Origin: Albimonas sp041685625
Lineage (GTDB): Bacteria > Pseudomonadota > Alphaproteobacteria > Rhodobacterales > Rhodobacteraceae
Reading direction: 5' to 3'
Assembly: GCA_041685625.1 (NCBI GenBank)
Contig: JAWLFJ010000101.1
Location: 1 to 14,635, forward strand
DNA: 14,635 bases
Shown: positions 1 through 6,626 of the stretch, piece after piece
Position numbering within the stretch: position 1 is the first letter of the stretch
How the letters are laid out: every line of letters begins with the position of its first letter
Notes under the pieces: model-generated
The model's database searches: none
What the model saw: only the letters and a program-made list of their open reading frames with translations
What the model was told of the DNA's origin: nothing
Position numbers and translations under genes: made by a program

Positions 1-1
1 C

Positions 2-1030
2 ATGCGACGCCGTTTCCTCGCCGCGCGGACCGCGGCGGTCCGTTTCCTCGCCGCGCGGACCGCGGCGGTTCTAGCCCTCGCCGCGCTCGCGGTCCCGGCC
101 GCGGCGGAGCCCGCGATCGTCTATTCGACCGGCGGAAAGTTCGACAAGTCGTTCAACGAGGGCGCCTGGAACGGCGCGGCGGCCTGGGCGGAGCGGACCG
201 GCGGCGCGTTCGCCGAGTTCGAGATCGACTCGCCGGCGCAGTCCGAGCAGGCGCTGCGCAGCTTCGCGAGGCGCGGCCGCAGCCCGATCGTCGCCATCGG
301 CTTCACCCACGCCAACGCGCTGGCGAAGGTGGCGCCGGAGTTCCCTGACGCGGAGTTCGTGATCGTCGACAGCGTGGTCGAGGCGCCGAACGTGCGCTCG
401 GTCGTCTACCGCGAGCACGAAGGCGGTTACGTCGTCGGCGTGATCGGGGCGCTGTCCTCGGAGACCGGGACTCTGGGCTTCGTCGGCGGCATGGACATCC
501 CGCTGATCCGCAAGTTCGCCTGCGGCTACGCCCAAGGCGCGAAGTCGGTGGATCCGGCGACCGAGGTCCTGGTCGGCATGACCGGCGACACGCCCGCCGC
601 CTGGTCCGACCCGGTCAGGGGCGGCGAGATCGCGCGCAGCCAGATCGAGCGCGGAGCCGACGTGGTGATGCAGGCGGCGGGGGGCACCGGCCTCGGCGTG
701 CTGCAGGCGGCGGCGGATGCCGGGGCGCTGGGGATCGGGACGGATTCGAACCAGAACTGGATCCATCCGGGCAAGGTGCTGACGACGATGCTCAAGCGCG
801 TCGACGTGGCGGTGGAGCGCGCCTTCGAGGCGGGCGAGGCGGGGTTCGAGCCCGGCGTCGTCAGCCTCGGCGTCGCCGAGGGCGGCATCGGCTGGGCGCT
901 GGACGAGAACAACCGCGACCTGATCTCCTCGGAGGTGGAGGCGGCGGCGAACGACGCGATGGCGGCCATCGCCTCGGGCGCGGTCCGGGTCCACGACAGT
1001 TCGACGGAGGGGCCGTGCCCGGTTCAGTGA
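2..1030 (+). CDS. BMP family ABC transporter substrate-binding protein (nucleoside importer)
   Basis: Extracytoplasmic binding protein of a BMP/PnrA-type (NupN/BmpD-like) ABC importer, a family whose characterised members bind purine and pyrimidine nucleosides. The 342-residue product starts with a signal peptide: arginine-rich start, hydrophobic core around residues 22-32 and a likely cleavage after VPAAA (residue 35). There is no lipobox cysteine. The mature part opens with the family pattern IVYSTGGKFDKSFNEGAW (residues 39-56) and carries GFVGGMDIPLIRKFACGY and GIGTDSNQNW further on, all typical of the Bmp fold. The signal peptide contains the decapeptide RFLAARTAAV twice, from a 30-bp tandem duplication, so it is about ten residues longer than usual. 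The start codon is the second base of the window, so its ribosome site is not visible. The ATPase and permeases of this importer lie downstream, separated by a minus-strand gene. Family call is firm; ligand is inferred from the neighbouring salvage genes. Confidence 0.93.
   Translation: MRRRFLAARTAAVRFLAARTAAVLALAALAVPAAAEPAIVYSTGGKFDKSFNEGAWNGAAAWAERTGGAFAEFEIDSPAQSEQALRSFARRGRSPIVAIGFTHANALAKVAPEFPDAEFVIVDSVVEAPNVRSVVYREHEGGYVVGVIGALSSETGTLGFVGGMDIPLIRKFACGYAQGAKSVDPATEVLVGMTGDTPAAWSDPVRGGEIARSQIERGADVVMQAAGGTGLGVLQAAADAGALGIGTDSNQNWIHPGKVLTTMLKRVDVAVERAFEAGEAGFEPGVVSLGVAEGGIGWALDENNRDLISSEVEAAANDAMAAIASGAVRVHDSSTEGPCPVQ
10..69 (+). repeat. 30-bp perfect tandem duplication inside a signal-peptide coding region
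   Basis: Bases 10-39 are repeated exactly at 40-69. The unit is a multiple of three, so the frame is kept and residues 4-13 (RFLAARTAAV) recur as residues 14-23. The first mismatch after the repeat is at base 70 (t against c at 40). Perfect identity suggests a recent slippage or unequal-crossover event. Confidence 0.95.
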
Positions 1031-1794
1031 TCCGCGGTTCCGCCCGCACGACGGGGCGGGTCAGCGGCATCGGGGGGAGGACCCGAAAGAGCCGCGAGAC
1101 GGGCCTCCGCGGCGGCGGCGCGCGACTCCGCGGCGGCCGTGCGGGCCTCGGCCGCGGCCTCCTGCCGGCGCAGATTGCCCAAGAGGCGCGCGGTGACGAG
1201 GCGGATCAGCTTCCAGGCGAAGCGCGGATTGTCGAAGTAGAGCTGATGGACCCGCTCCTCGGTGAGTTCCGCGAGGCGGCTGTCCTCGGTCGCGCGGACC
1301 GTCGCGGTGCGCCGGTTGTCCGCCATGAGCAGGCCGAGTTCCCCGATCAGCGCGCCGGGGCCGAGGCGGATGCCGTGCTCCGGCAGCTCGACCTCGCCCG
1401 AGACGACGACGAACAGGCTGTGCGCCGGATCGCCCTTGCGGAACAGCGTCTCGCCGGCGGCGAGGCGGCGCGGCTTGGCCATCTCCACCAGCCATGCGAA
1501 GTGCTTGGCGCCGGGGTCGCAGCGCCCGGCTTCGGCCAGCCGACGGATCTGGGCGCGAAGCTGCGCGAGGCGGGCGAGGTTGAGCGGCAGAAGGGCGCCG
1601 TGCAGCAGGAGGATCGGCGTCAGCGAGGCCGCGAGCCCATAGGCGATGAAGGCGAGGTTGCCGATCACGGCCAGCACGCGCAATGCCGGCATCGTCTTCA
1701 TGCAGAACGTCATGAAGACCACGCCCGCGGCGATCCAGCCGAGCGCTTCGGTCGTCCGGGGGTCCGCGAGGGCCGTGTCCAATGCGTCGATCAC
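1024..1794 (-). CDS. Three-helix membrane protein with cyclic nucleotide-binding domain (Popeye-like layout)
   Basis: A 256-residue protein read on the minus strand from a GTG at 1794-1792. Residues about 18-75 form three closely spaced hydrophobic helices. A cyclic-nucleotide-binding (CRP-like) domain follows at about 97-188, with FRKGDPAHSLFVVVSGEVEL at 118-137 and the phosphate-binding cassette GELGLLMADNRRTATVRA at 151-168; the Gly-Glu and the Arg-Thr-Ala of that cassette are retained, so cNMP binding is plausible. Residues about 205-238 are alanine- and arginine-rich and likely a coiled coil, followed by a proline-rich tail. There is no helix-turn-helix, so it is not a CRP-type regulator. 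Three helices plus a cNMP domain is the layout of Popeye-like proteins. It lies opposite the operon: its stop overlaps the BMP gene by seven bases and its start is 28 bases from the VOC gene. Role unknown; a cAMP-linked sensor or adaptor is inference. Confidence 0.85.
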   Translation of the reverse strand: MIDALDTALADPRTTEALGWIAAGVVFMTFCMKTMPALRVLAVIGNLAFIAYGLAASLTPILLLHGALLPLNLARLAQLRAQIRRLAEAGRCDPGAKHFAWLVEMAKPRRLAAGETLFRKGDPAHSLFVVVSGEVELPEHGIRLGPGALIGELGLLMADNRRTATVRATEDSRLAELTEERVHQLYFDNPRFAWKLIRLVTARLLGNLRRQEAAAEARTAAAESRAAAAEARLAALSGPPPDAADPPRRAGGTADH

Positions 1795-1822
1795 GGCCCG
1801 ATCGTTACGCGAGGTGCGATAG

Positions 1823-2242
1823 ATGGCGGATGAACGCTTCGGCGGCGGCTTCGGCGTGCGCGGGCTGGACGAGGTCGCGATCCGCTGCCGCGACCTGCCG
1901 GCGACGGCGCGCTTCTACGGCGAGATCCTGGGCTTGGAGCGGCTCGCCGGGCGCGACGGGATCGCGGTCTTCCGGATCGCGGAGGGCTTCGGGGGACAGG
2001 ACGTGGTGTTGGCGCTGTCTCCGGCGGGGCCGGAGGAGCCCGGCGCGCCGGCTCATCTGGCGCTGAGGGTGACGGCGCACGACCAGGCGCGGGCGGCGGA
2101 CTGGTTCCGTCGGCTGGGCCTCTCCTGTCGCTACGCGGACCTTCCGGGAACCGGCCGGCGCGGGCTCTTCGCCGCCGATCCCGAGGGCAACACGGTCGCG
2201 CTGGTGGCCGCGACGGGCGGCGGGCCGGAGCACGGCGGATGA
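1823..2242 (+). CDS. VOC superfamily (glyoxalase/bleomycin-resistance fold) protein
   Basis: A 139-residue single-domain protein. The first half has the VOC opening GLDEVAIRCRD (14-24) followed by ATARFYGEILGLER (27-40), the usual helix with F-Y-x-x-x-L-G. The second half has HLALRV (78-83), a helix with ADWFRRLGL, and the closing strand AADPEGNTVAL (117-127). In metal-dependent members the first strand usually carries His (here Glu17) and the closing motif ends in Glu (here Ala126). His78 is kept. At least one and perhaps two metal ligands are therefore altered, so it may bind metal differently or act as a binding protein. Substrate is unknown. The ATG at 1823 is the only sensible start; its stop overlaps the ATPase start (ATGA, 2239-2242), so it is translated with the transporter ATPase, though nothing shows a role in transport. 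Confidence 0.85.
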   Translation: MADERFGGGFGVRGLDEVAIRCRDLPATARFYGEILGLERLAGRDGIAVFRIAEGFGGQDVVLALSPAGPEEPGAPAHLALRVTAHDQARAADWFRRLGLSCRYADLPGTGRRGLFAADPEGNTVALVAATGGGPEHGG

Positions 2243-3756
2243 CGCCGCCGGCGATCGAGCTGATCGGGGTGGAGAAGCGCTTCGGGCCGGTGCACGCCAA
2301 CAAGGACATCCATCTGCGGGTCGAGGCGGGGACGATCCATGGCGTCATCGGCGAGAACGGGGCCGGCAAGTCCACCCTAATGAGCATCCTCTACGGCTTC
2401 TACGAGGCCGATGCGGGGGAGATCCGGGTGGGCGGGAAGCGGGTCGCGATCCGGGATTCGGACGACGCCATCCGCCTCGGCATCGGCATGGTGCATCAGC
2501 ATTTCATGCTGGTGGAGCCGTTCACGGTGCTGGAGAACGTGATGCTGGGCGCCGAGGGGGGCGCGCGCCTCGCCGCGGGGCGGGCGAAGGCGCGGGCGGA
2601 GCTGCTGCGGCTCGAGCGGGAGTTCGACCTTCGGGTGGATCCCGACGCGGTGGTGGGCGACCTGCCGGTCGGCCAGCAGCAGCGGGTGGAGATCCTGAAG
2701 GCGCTCTATCGCGGCGCGGAGATCCTGATCCTGGACGAGCCGACGGGGGTGCTGACGCCGGACGAGGCGGACCAGCTGTTCCGGATCCTCGGCCAGCTCA
2801 AGGCGCAGGGCAAGACGATCCTGCTGATCACCCACAAGCTGCGGGAGATCATGGCGGCGACGGATGCGGTCTCCGTGATGCGGCGCGGGGAGATGGTGGC
2901 GACGCGGGCCACGGCCGGGACGAGCGTGGAGGAACTGGCGGAGCTGATGGTCGGCCGGCGCGTGCTGCTCAGGGTCGAGAAGGGGCCGGCGCGGCCCGGC
3001 GAGGTGCGCCTCCGGGTCGGCGACGCGCGGGTCGTGGACGGGCAGGGGGTGGAGCGGCTGAAGGGCGTCAGCCTCGAGGTGCGCGCGGGCGAGATCGTCG
3101 GCATCGCGGGGGTCGCGGGCAACGGCCAGTCGGAGCTGCTGGAGGCGATCGCGGGGATCCGGGCCTTGAGCTCGGGGAGCATCGTGATCGGCGGGACGCC
3201 GCGCGAGAGGGCGGACCCCGAGGTGCTGCGGGAGATGGGGCTGGCGCACGTCCCGGAGGACCGGCACCGGATGGGGCTGGTCACGGCCTTCTCGGCCGAG
3301 GAGAACGTGATCCTCGGCTATCACCGGGATGCGCGCTACGCCTCGGGCTGGTTCCTGGACCGGGGCGCGATCCGCCGGGCCTGCGAGGCGCAGATGGCGG
3401 ATTTCGACGTGCGGCCCCCAACGCCGGAGCTGAAGACGGCGAACTTCTCGGGCGGGAACCAGCAGAAGATCGTGCTGGCGCGGGAGATCGAGCGCGACCC
3501 GGAGGTGCTGATCGTCGGCCAGCCGACGCGGGGGGTGGACGTGGGCGCGATCGAGGCGATCCACCGCCGGCTGATCGAATTGCGCGACGCGGGCAAGGCG
3601 ATATTGCTGGTCTCGGTGGAGCTGGACGAGATCCGGGCGCTGGCGGACCGGGTGCTGGTGATGTTCGACGGGGAGATCATGGGCGAGCTGCCGGGCGACG
3701 CCGGCGAGCGGGAGATCGGGCTGCTGATGAGCGGCGTTCGGGAGGAGGCGGCGTGA
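2239..3756 (+). CDS. ABC transporter ATP-binding protein, double ATPase of the nucleoside importer
   Basis: Energises the BMP-type importer at the inner membrane. The 505-residue protein has two fused ABC domains. Domain 1 has Walker A GENGAGKST (38-46), signature LPVGQQQ (142-148) and Walker B LILDE (163-167). Domain 2 has a lysine-less Walker A GVAGNGQS (291-298), a canonical signature NFSGGNQQ (402-409) and IVGQPTRGVDVGA (425-437), with Gln428 where the catalytic Glu normally is. This asymmetry, with one competent and one degenerate composite site, is the known pattern for RbsA/YufO-type double ATPases, so the protein looks intact and functional. The ATG overlaps the VOC stop. The stop (3754-3756) overlaps a GTG that opens the displaced second copy of this gene's 3' end. 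A short inverted repeat spans the stop codon. Its usual downstream partner, the permease, is pushed about 800 bases away. Confidence 0.95.
   Translation: MTPPAIELIGVEKRFGPVHANKDIHLRVEAGTIHGVIGENGAGKSTLMSILYGFYEADAGEIRVGGKRVAIRDSDDAIRLGIGMVHQHFMLVEPFTVLENVMLGAEGGARLAAGRAKARAELLRLEREFDLRVDPDAVVGDLPVGQQQRVEILKALYRGAEILILDEPTGVLTPDEADQLFRILGQLKAQGKTILLITHKLREIMAATDAVSVMRRGEMVATRATAGTSVEELAELMVGRRVLLRVEKGPARPGEVRLRVGDARVVDGQGVERLKGVSLEVRAGEIVGIAGVAGNGQSELLEAIAGIRALSSGSIVIGGTPRERADPEVLREMGLAHVPEDRHRMGLVTAFSAEENVILGYHRDARYASGWFLDRGAIRRACEAQMADFDVRPPTPELKTANFSGGNQQKIVLAREIERDPEVLIVGQPTRGVDVGAIEAIHRRLIELRDAGKAILLVSVELDEIRALADRVLVMFDGEIMGELPGDAGEREIGLLMSGVREEAA
3624..3753 (+). repeat. 3' end of the ATPase gene, upstream copy of a 130-bp diverged direct repeat
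   Basis: Bases 3624-3753 (ATPase codons 463-505) align without gaps to 3863-3992, at a constant offset of 239. By hand count about 113 of 130 bases match (87%), and 36 of 43 residues. Differences fall at both silent and amino-acid-changing positions, so the copies are not a fresh duplication. This copy is the one in frame with the full-length ATPase. Confidence 0.9.
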
Positions 3757-3774
3757 GGGTGCTCACGCGTGAGC
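3751..3774 (+). promoter_or_regulatory. Inverted repeat across the ATPase stop codon
   Basis: GCGTGAG (3751-3757) and CTCACGC (3762-3768) can form a 7-bp stem with a GGTG loop that encloses the ATPase stop and the overlapping GTG. The CTCACGC arm can alternatively pair with a second GCGTGAG at 3767-3773, because 3761-3774 is a perfect 14-base palindrome. No T-run follows, so it does not look like an intrinsic terminator. It may affect translational coupling or mark a recombination or protein-binding site; function is inference. Confidence 0.4.
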
Positions 3775-3998
3775 GGGGGTGTAAGGAGTTGGTTTTGTTG
3801 TCGTATGAAGGATTTTGTAGGTGTTTGGGACGTGCGAGCGCGTGGATCGGGCGCGGGACGCCGGACGAGATCCGGGCCTTGTCCGGCCGGGTGCTGGTGA
3901 TGTTTGACGGGGAGATAATGGGCGAGCTGCCTAAGGGCGGCGGGGAGCGGCAGATCGGGCTGCTGATGAGCGGGGTTCGGGGGGAGGCGGCGGTGTGA
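3753..3998 (+). pseudogene. Displaced second copy of the ATPase C-terminus (81-codon open frame, gene remnant)
   Basis: An open frame from a GTG at 3753 (inside the ATPase stop) to TGA at 3996-3998. Codons 1-37 have no recognisable content and are richer in A and T than the surroundings. They include a Shine-Dalgarno-like AAGGAG at 3781-3786 followed by TTG codons. Codons 38-80 match ATPase residues 463-505 at 36 of 43 positions (for example RVLVMFDGEIMGELP and IGLLMSGVR), with one extra Val before the stop. It lacks every ATP-binding motif, so it cannot be an ATPase. It is best read as the remnant end of another allele of the same gene, either the native end displaced by a replacement or an end carried in with the AT-rich gene that follows. 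Whether it is translated is unknown; it would bridge the ATPase to the next gene by GTGA overlaps on both sides. Confidence 0.75.
3863..3992 (+). repeat. Downstream copy of the 130-bp diverged direct repeat
   Basis: Second copy of the ATPase 3' end (see 3624-3753), 109 bases beyond the end of the first. The reading frame is kept and no insertion or deletion separates the copies. After base 3992 the copies part: GTGTGA here, TGA in the upstream copy. Confidence 0.9.
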
Positions 3999-4558
3999 GA
4001 CGCTCAAGCCTCTCGGCACCACTGTTGATCCTTATAGCCTTCCTATTCATTTCCGCCGTGACTCTCTCGGTGGTTCTGGTGTCGCTTCAATTCGGTCCAG
4101 CAACTGGGAAAGACTGGGTGGATGTGTTGCGGGCTTTCCTGACGCCTCTTGTCGGGATTGCAGCCGCCACATTTGCAGCTTTGAATTACATATTGGCAAC
4201 TCGCCGGAGGCATGACGGATTATTTGAAAAGCAATACGAATTATATTGTGAGTTTACGAGATTTGGTGAGGCGGTGCGAGAAGCGTGTAGAGAAATTACG
4301 GAGCTTGAGTGGTCGCGTGTGGATATTGATGCCGGTGAAAAGCAAAAACGAATATGGCGCGGCTATGATGCGGAGGCATTTGTGATGTCTGGAGGCTTGA
4401 TCATAAAGTCGTCTATGGTTTTTGGAGACGATTTCGAGGGAGAACTTCGCGCCCTAATCGAGCGGGAATCAGCTAAAAATTGGCCATCACTTTCAGCCCT
4501 TTATGCGGGTCCAGAGTTTGCGAGTTTAGTGAAAAAGCATATGGACAGGCCGAAATGA
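3995..4558 (+). CDS. Unknown AT-rich small membrane protein inserted in the transporter operon
   Basis: I do not recognise a named family. The 187-residue product starts at a GTG (3995) that overlaps the stop of the preceding remnant and ends in an ATGA overlap with the permease start. Residues about 8-31 and 44-65 are hydrophobic helices. The rest (about 69-187) is hydrophilic and probably cytoplasmic, beginning RRRHDGLFEKQYELYCEFTR, the L-F-x-(K/R)-x-Y-x-x-Y pattern that I recall from scattered hypothetical membrane proteins with two helices and a helical tail. Base use is unlike everything else here: rows 4201-4380 count 85 G+C in 180 (47%), with ATA, TTA, AGA and AAA codons that the neighbours avoid. 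This points to horizontal acquisition. Bringing it in left the coupling overlaps intact. A transport role is not supported by homology; it may simply be a passenger. Confidence 0.75.
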   Translation: MRRSSLSAPLLILIAFLFISAVTLSVVLVSLQFGPATGKDWVDVLRAFLTPLVGIAAATFAALNYILATRRRHDGLFEKQYELYCEFTRFGEAVREACREITELEWSRVDIDAGEKQKRIWRGYDAEAFVMSGGLIIKSSMVFGDDFEGELRALIERESAKNWPSLSALYAGPEFASLVKKHMDRPK

Positions 4559-5661
4559 ACGCCCCCCTCCCCCGCTGGGTCGATCTCGGCCTGATCCCGA
4601 TGCTGAACCTGCTCGCGGCGTTTCTCGTCGCGGGGCTCGTCGTGCTGCTGGTGGGGGAGAGCCCGGTGGAGGCGGTGCGGGTGATCCTCTACGGCGCGCT
4701 CGGCTTCGGGGAGGGGATCGGGTTCACGCTGTTCTACGCCACCAACTTCATCTTCACCGGGCTCGCCGTCGCCGTCGCGTTCCATGCCAAGCTCTTCAAC
4801 ATCGGGGGCGAGGGGCAGGCCTATGTCGGGGGGCTCGGGGTGGCGCTGGTGTGCCTCGGCCTCGACCATGCGATGCCCTGGTGGGTGATCGCGCCGCTCG
4901 CCGCCGCGGGGGGCGCGGCCTTCGGGGCGGGGTGGGCGTTCCTGCCGGCCTACCTGCAGGCGACGCGGGGGAGCCACATCGTCATCACGACGATCATGTT
5001 CAACTTCCTCGCCGCGAGCCTGATGGTCTATCTGCTCGTCAACGTCCTCAAGGTGCCGGGGGCGATGGCGCCGGAGAGCCGGACCTTCGAGGAGGCGGGG
5101 CGGCTGCCGAAGATCGGCTGGTTCGTGGCCCTCTTCGGGGAGGACATCGGGGGGGCGCCGGCGAATCTCAGCTTCTTCCTCGCGCTCGGCGCCTGCGTCG
5201 CGGTGTGGCTGCTGATCTGGCGCACGCGGCTCGGCTACGAGATCCGGACCTTCGGGGCCAATCCGACCGCCGCCGTCTATGCCGGGATCTCGCCGGTCAG
5301 GATCACGGTGACGACCATGCTGATCTCGGGCGGGCTCGCCGGGCTGATGGCGCTCAACCCGGTGATGGGGGAGCAGCATCGGCTGTTCCTCGACGTCGCG
5401 GGGGGCGCGGGCTTCGTCGGGATCGCGGTGGCGCTGATGGGGCGGGCGCATCCCTTGGGCGTCGCGCTTTCGGCGCTGCTGTTCGGGGTGCTCTATCAGG
5501 GGGGCGCCGAGCTCGCCTTCGAGATGCCGGCGATCACGCGCGACATGGTGGTGGTGATCCAAGGCTTGGTGGTGCTGTTCGCGGGGGCGATGGAGTACAT
5601 GTTCCGGCCCTGGGTCGCGCGGGCCTTCGCGGCGCTGCCGGGACGCGGGGAGGCGGCGTGA
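4555..5661 (+). CDS. ABC transporter permease (BMP-type nucleoside importer, YufP/NupP-like)
   Basis: First inner-membrane subunit of the nucleoside importer, 368 residues with about eight or more hydrophobic segments. Family markers are FNIGGEGQAYVGG (81-93) and the cytoplasmic coupling loop FGANPTAAVYAGISP (233-247), which contacts the ATPase. The ATG at 4555 gives the usual N-terminus (MNAPLPRWVDLGLIP); an in-frame ATG at 4480 lies inside the AT-rich gene and would add an unrelated hydrophilic leader, so it is rejected. The stop shares one base with the second permease start (TGATG, 5659-5663). Base composition returns sharply to the high-GC norm from about 4560, marking the right edge of the foreign-looking segment. 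Confidence 0.94.
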   Translation: MNAPLPRWVDLGLIPMLNLLAAFLVAGLVVLLVGESPVEAVRVILYGALGFGEGIGFTLFYATNFIFTGLAVAVAFHAKLFNIGGEGQAYVGGLGVALVCLGLDHAMPWWVIAPLAAAGGAAFGAGWAFLPAYLQATRGSHIVITTIMFNFLAASLMVYLLVNVLKVPGAMAPESRTFEEAGRLPKIGWFVALFGEDIGGAPANLSFFLALGACVAVWLLIWRTRLGYEIRTFGANPTAAVYAGISPVRITVTTMLISGGLAGLMALNPVMGEQHRLFLDVAGGAGFVGIAVALMGRAHPLGVALSALLFGVLYQGGAELAFEMPAITRDMVVVIQGLVVLFAGAMEYMFRPWVARAFAALPGRGEAA

Positions 5662-6626
5662 TGTTCGACGCGCTGATCCTGATGCTGGATTCCACCGTGC
5701 GGCTCTCGACGCCGCTGCTGCTGACGGCGCTGGCGGGGCTCTACGCCGAGCGGTCGGGGGTGCTCGACATCGGGCTCGAAGGGAAGCTGCTGGCGAGCGC
5801 CTTCGCGGCGGCGGCGATGGCGGCGGTGAGCGGGAGCGCCTGGCTGGGGCTGGCGGCGGGGATGGGGGTCTCGCTCCTGCTGGCGCTGCTGCACGGGGCG
5901 GCCTGCATCACCTATCGCGGCAACCAGATCGTGAGCGGCGTGGCGATCAACTTCCTCGCCGCCGGGCTGACGGCGCTGCTGGGTCAGGCCTGGTTCCGGC
6001 AGGGCGGGCGCACGCCGACGCTGCCGCGAGAGGCGCGGTTCGGGGCGCTGGAGCTGCCGCTGGCGGAAACGCTGGCGGGCGTGCCGGTGATCGGGACGGT
6101 GTACTCGGAACTGCTGAGCGGGCATTCGCTGCCGGTCTATGCGGCGTTCCTCGCGGCGCCGGCGAGCTGGTACGTGCTCTACCGCATGCGCTTCGGGCTG
6201 AGGCTGCGCGCGGTCGGGGAGAACCCGGCGGCGGTGGACACGGCGGGGATCTCCGTCACCCTGATGCGCTACAAGGCGATGGCGGTCTGCGGGCTGATCT
6301 GCGGGGTCGGCGGGGCCTATCTGGCGATCGCCCAGTCGGCTGGATTCGTGAAGGACATGAGCGCGGGCAAGGGGTTCATCGCGCTCGCGGCGCTGATCTT
6401 CTCGAAATGGCGGCCGTTGCATGTCATGGGGGCGTGCCTGCTGTTCGGGTTCCTCGACGCGGCGGCGATCCGGCTGCAGGGCAAGGGCCTGCCGCTGATC
6501 GGCGAGGTGCCGGTGCAGCTGATCCAGGCGGCGCCCTACGTGCTGACGGTGGTGCTGCTGGCCGGGTTCATCGGGCGGGCGACGCCGCCGAAGGCGGGCG
6601 GGACGCCCTACGTGAAGGAGCGATGA
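5661..6626 (+). CDS. ABC transporter permease (BMP-type nucleoside importer, YufQ/NupQ-like)
   Basis: Second inner-membrane subunit, 321 residues, highly hydrophobic. It shows the paired-permease markers VLDIGLEGKLL (34-44) and RAVGENPAAVDTAGISV (183-199), the latter being the loop that engages the ATPase. Start choice: ATG at 5661 overlaps the previous stop by one base and gives MFDALILMLDSTVRLSTPLL, the usual N-terminus of the family; a GTG immediately before (5658) is also possible and would add one residue. The stop overlaps the next ATG (6623-6626). With the upstream permease it forms the translocation pore expected for this importer type. Confidence 0.93.
   Translation: MFDALILMLDSTVRLSTPLLLTALAGLYAERSGVLDIGLEGKLLASAFAAAAMAAVSGSAWLGLAAGMGVSLLLALLHGAACITYRGNQIVSGVAINFLAAGLTALLGQAWFRQGGRTPTLPREARFGALELPLAETLAGVPVIGTVYSELLSGHSLPVYAAFLAAPASWYVLYRMRFGLRLRAVGENPAAVDTAGISVTLMRYKAMAVCGLICGVGGAYLAIAQSAGFVKDMSAGKGFIALAALIFSKWRPLHVMGACLLFGFLDAAAIRLQGKGLPLIGEVPVQLIQAAPYVLTVVLLAGFIGRATPPKAGGTPYVKER

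Noticed and set aside
3761..3774. Perfect 14-base palindrome read as an intrinsic terminator
   Set aside because: No loop to speak of and no T-run follows; genes on both sides are linked by overlaps, so termination here is unlikely.
3780..3800. Independent TTG-started gene after AAGGAG downstream of the ATPase
   Set aside because: It would only be a shortened version of the same remnant frame ending at 3998; nothing supports it over the GTG overlap start.
4480..4554. Earlier in-frame ATG for the first permease
   Set aside because: It lies inside the AT-rich gene and would add a leader unlike the family; the ATG at 4555 keeps the ATGA overlap and the usual N-terminus.
4851..5660. Upstream extension of the second permease frame
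   Set aside because: It is the shadow frame of the first permease, with low-complexity Arg/Gly-rich content; the family N-terminus begins at 5661.
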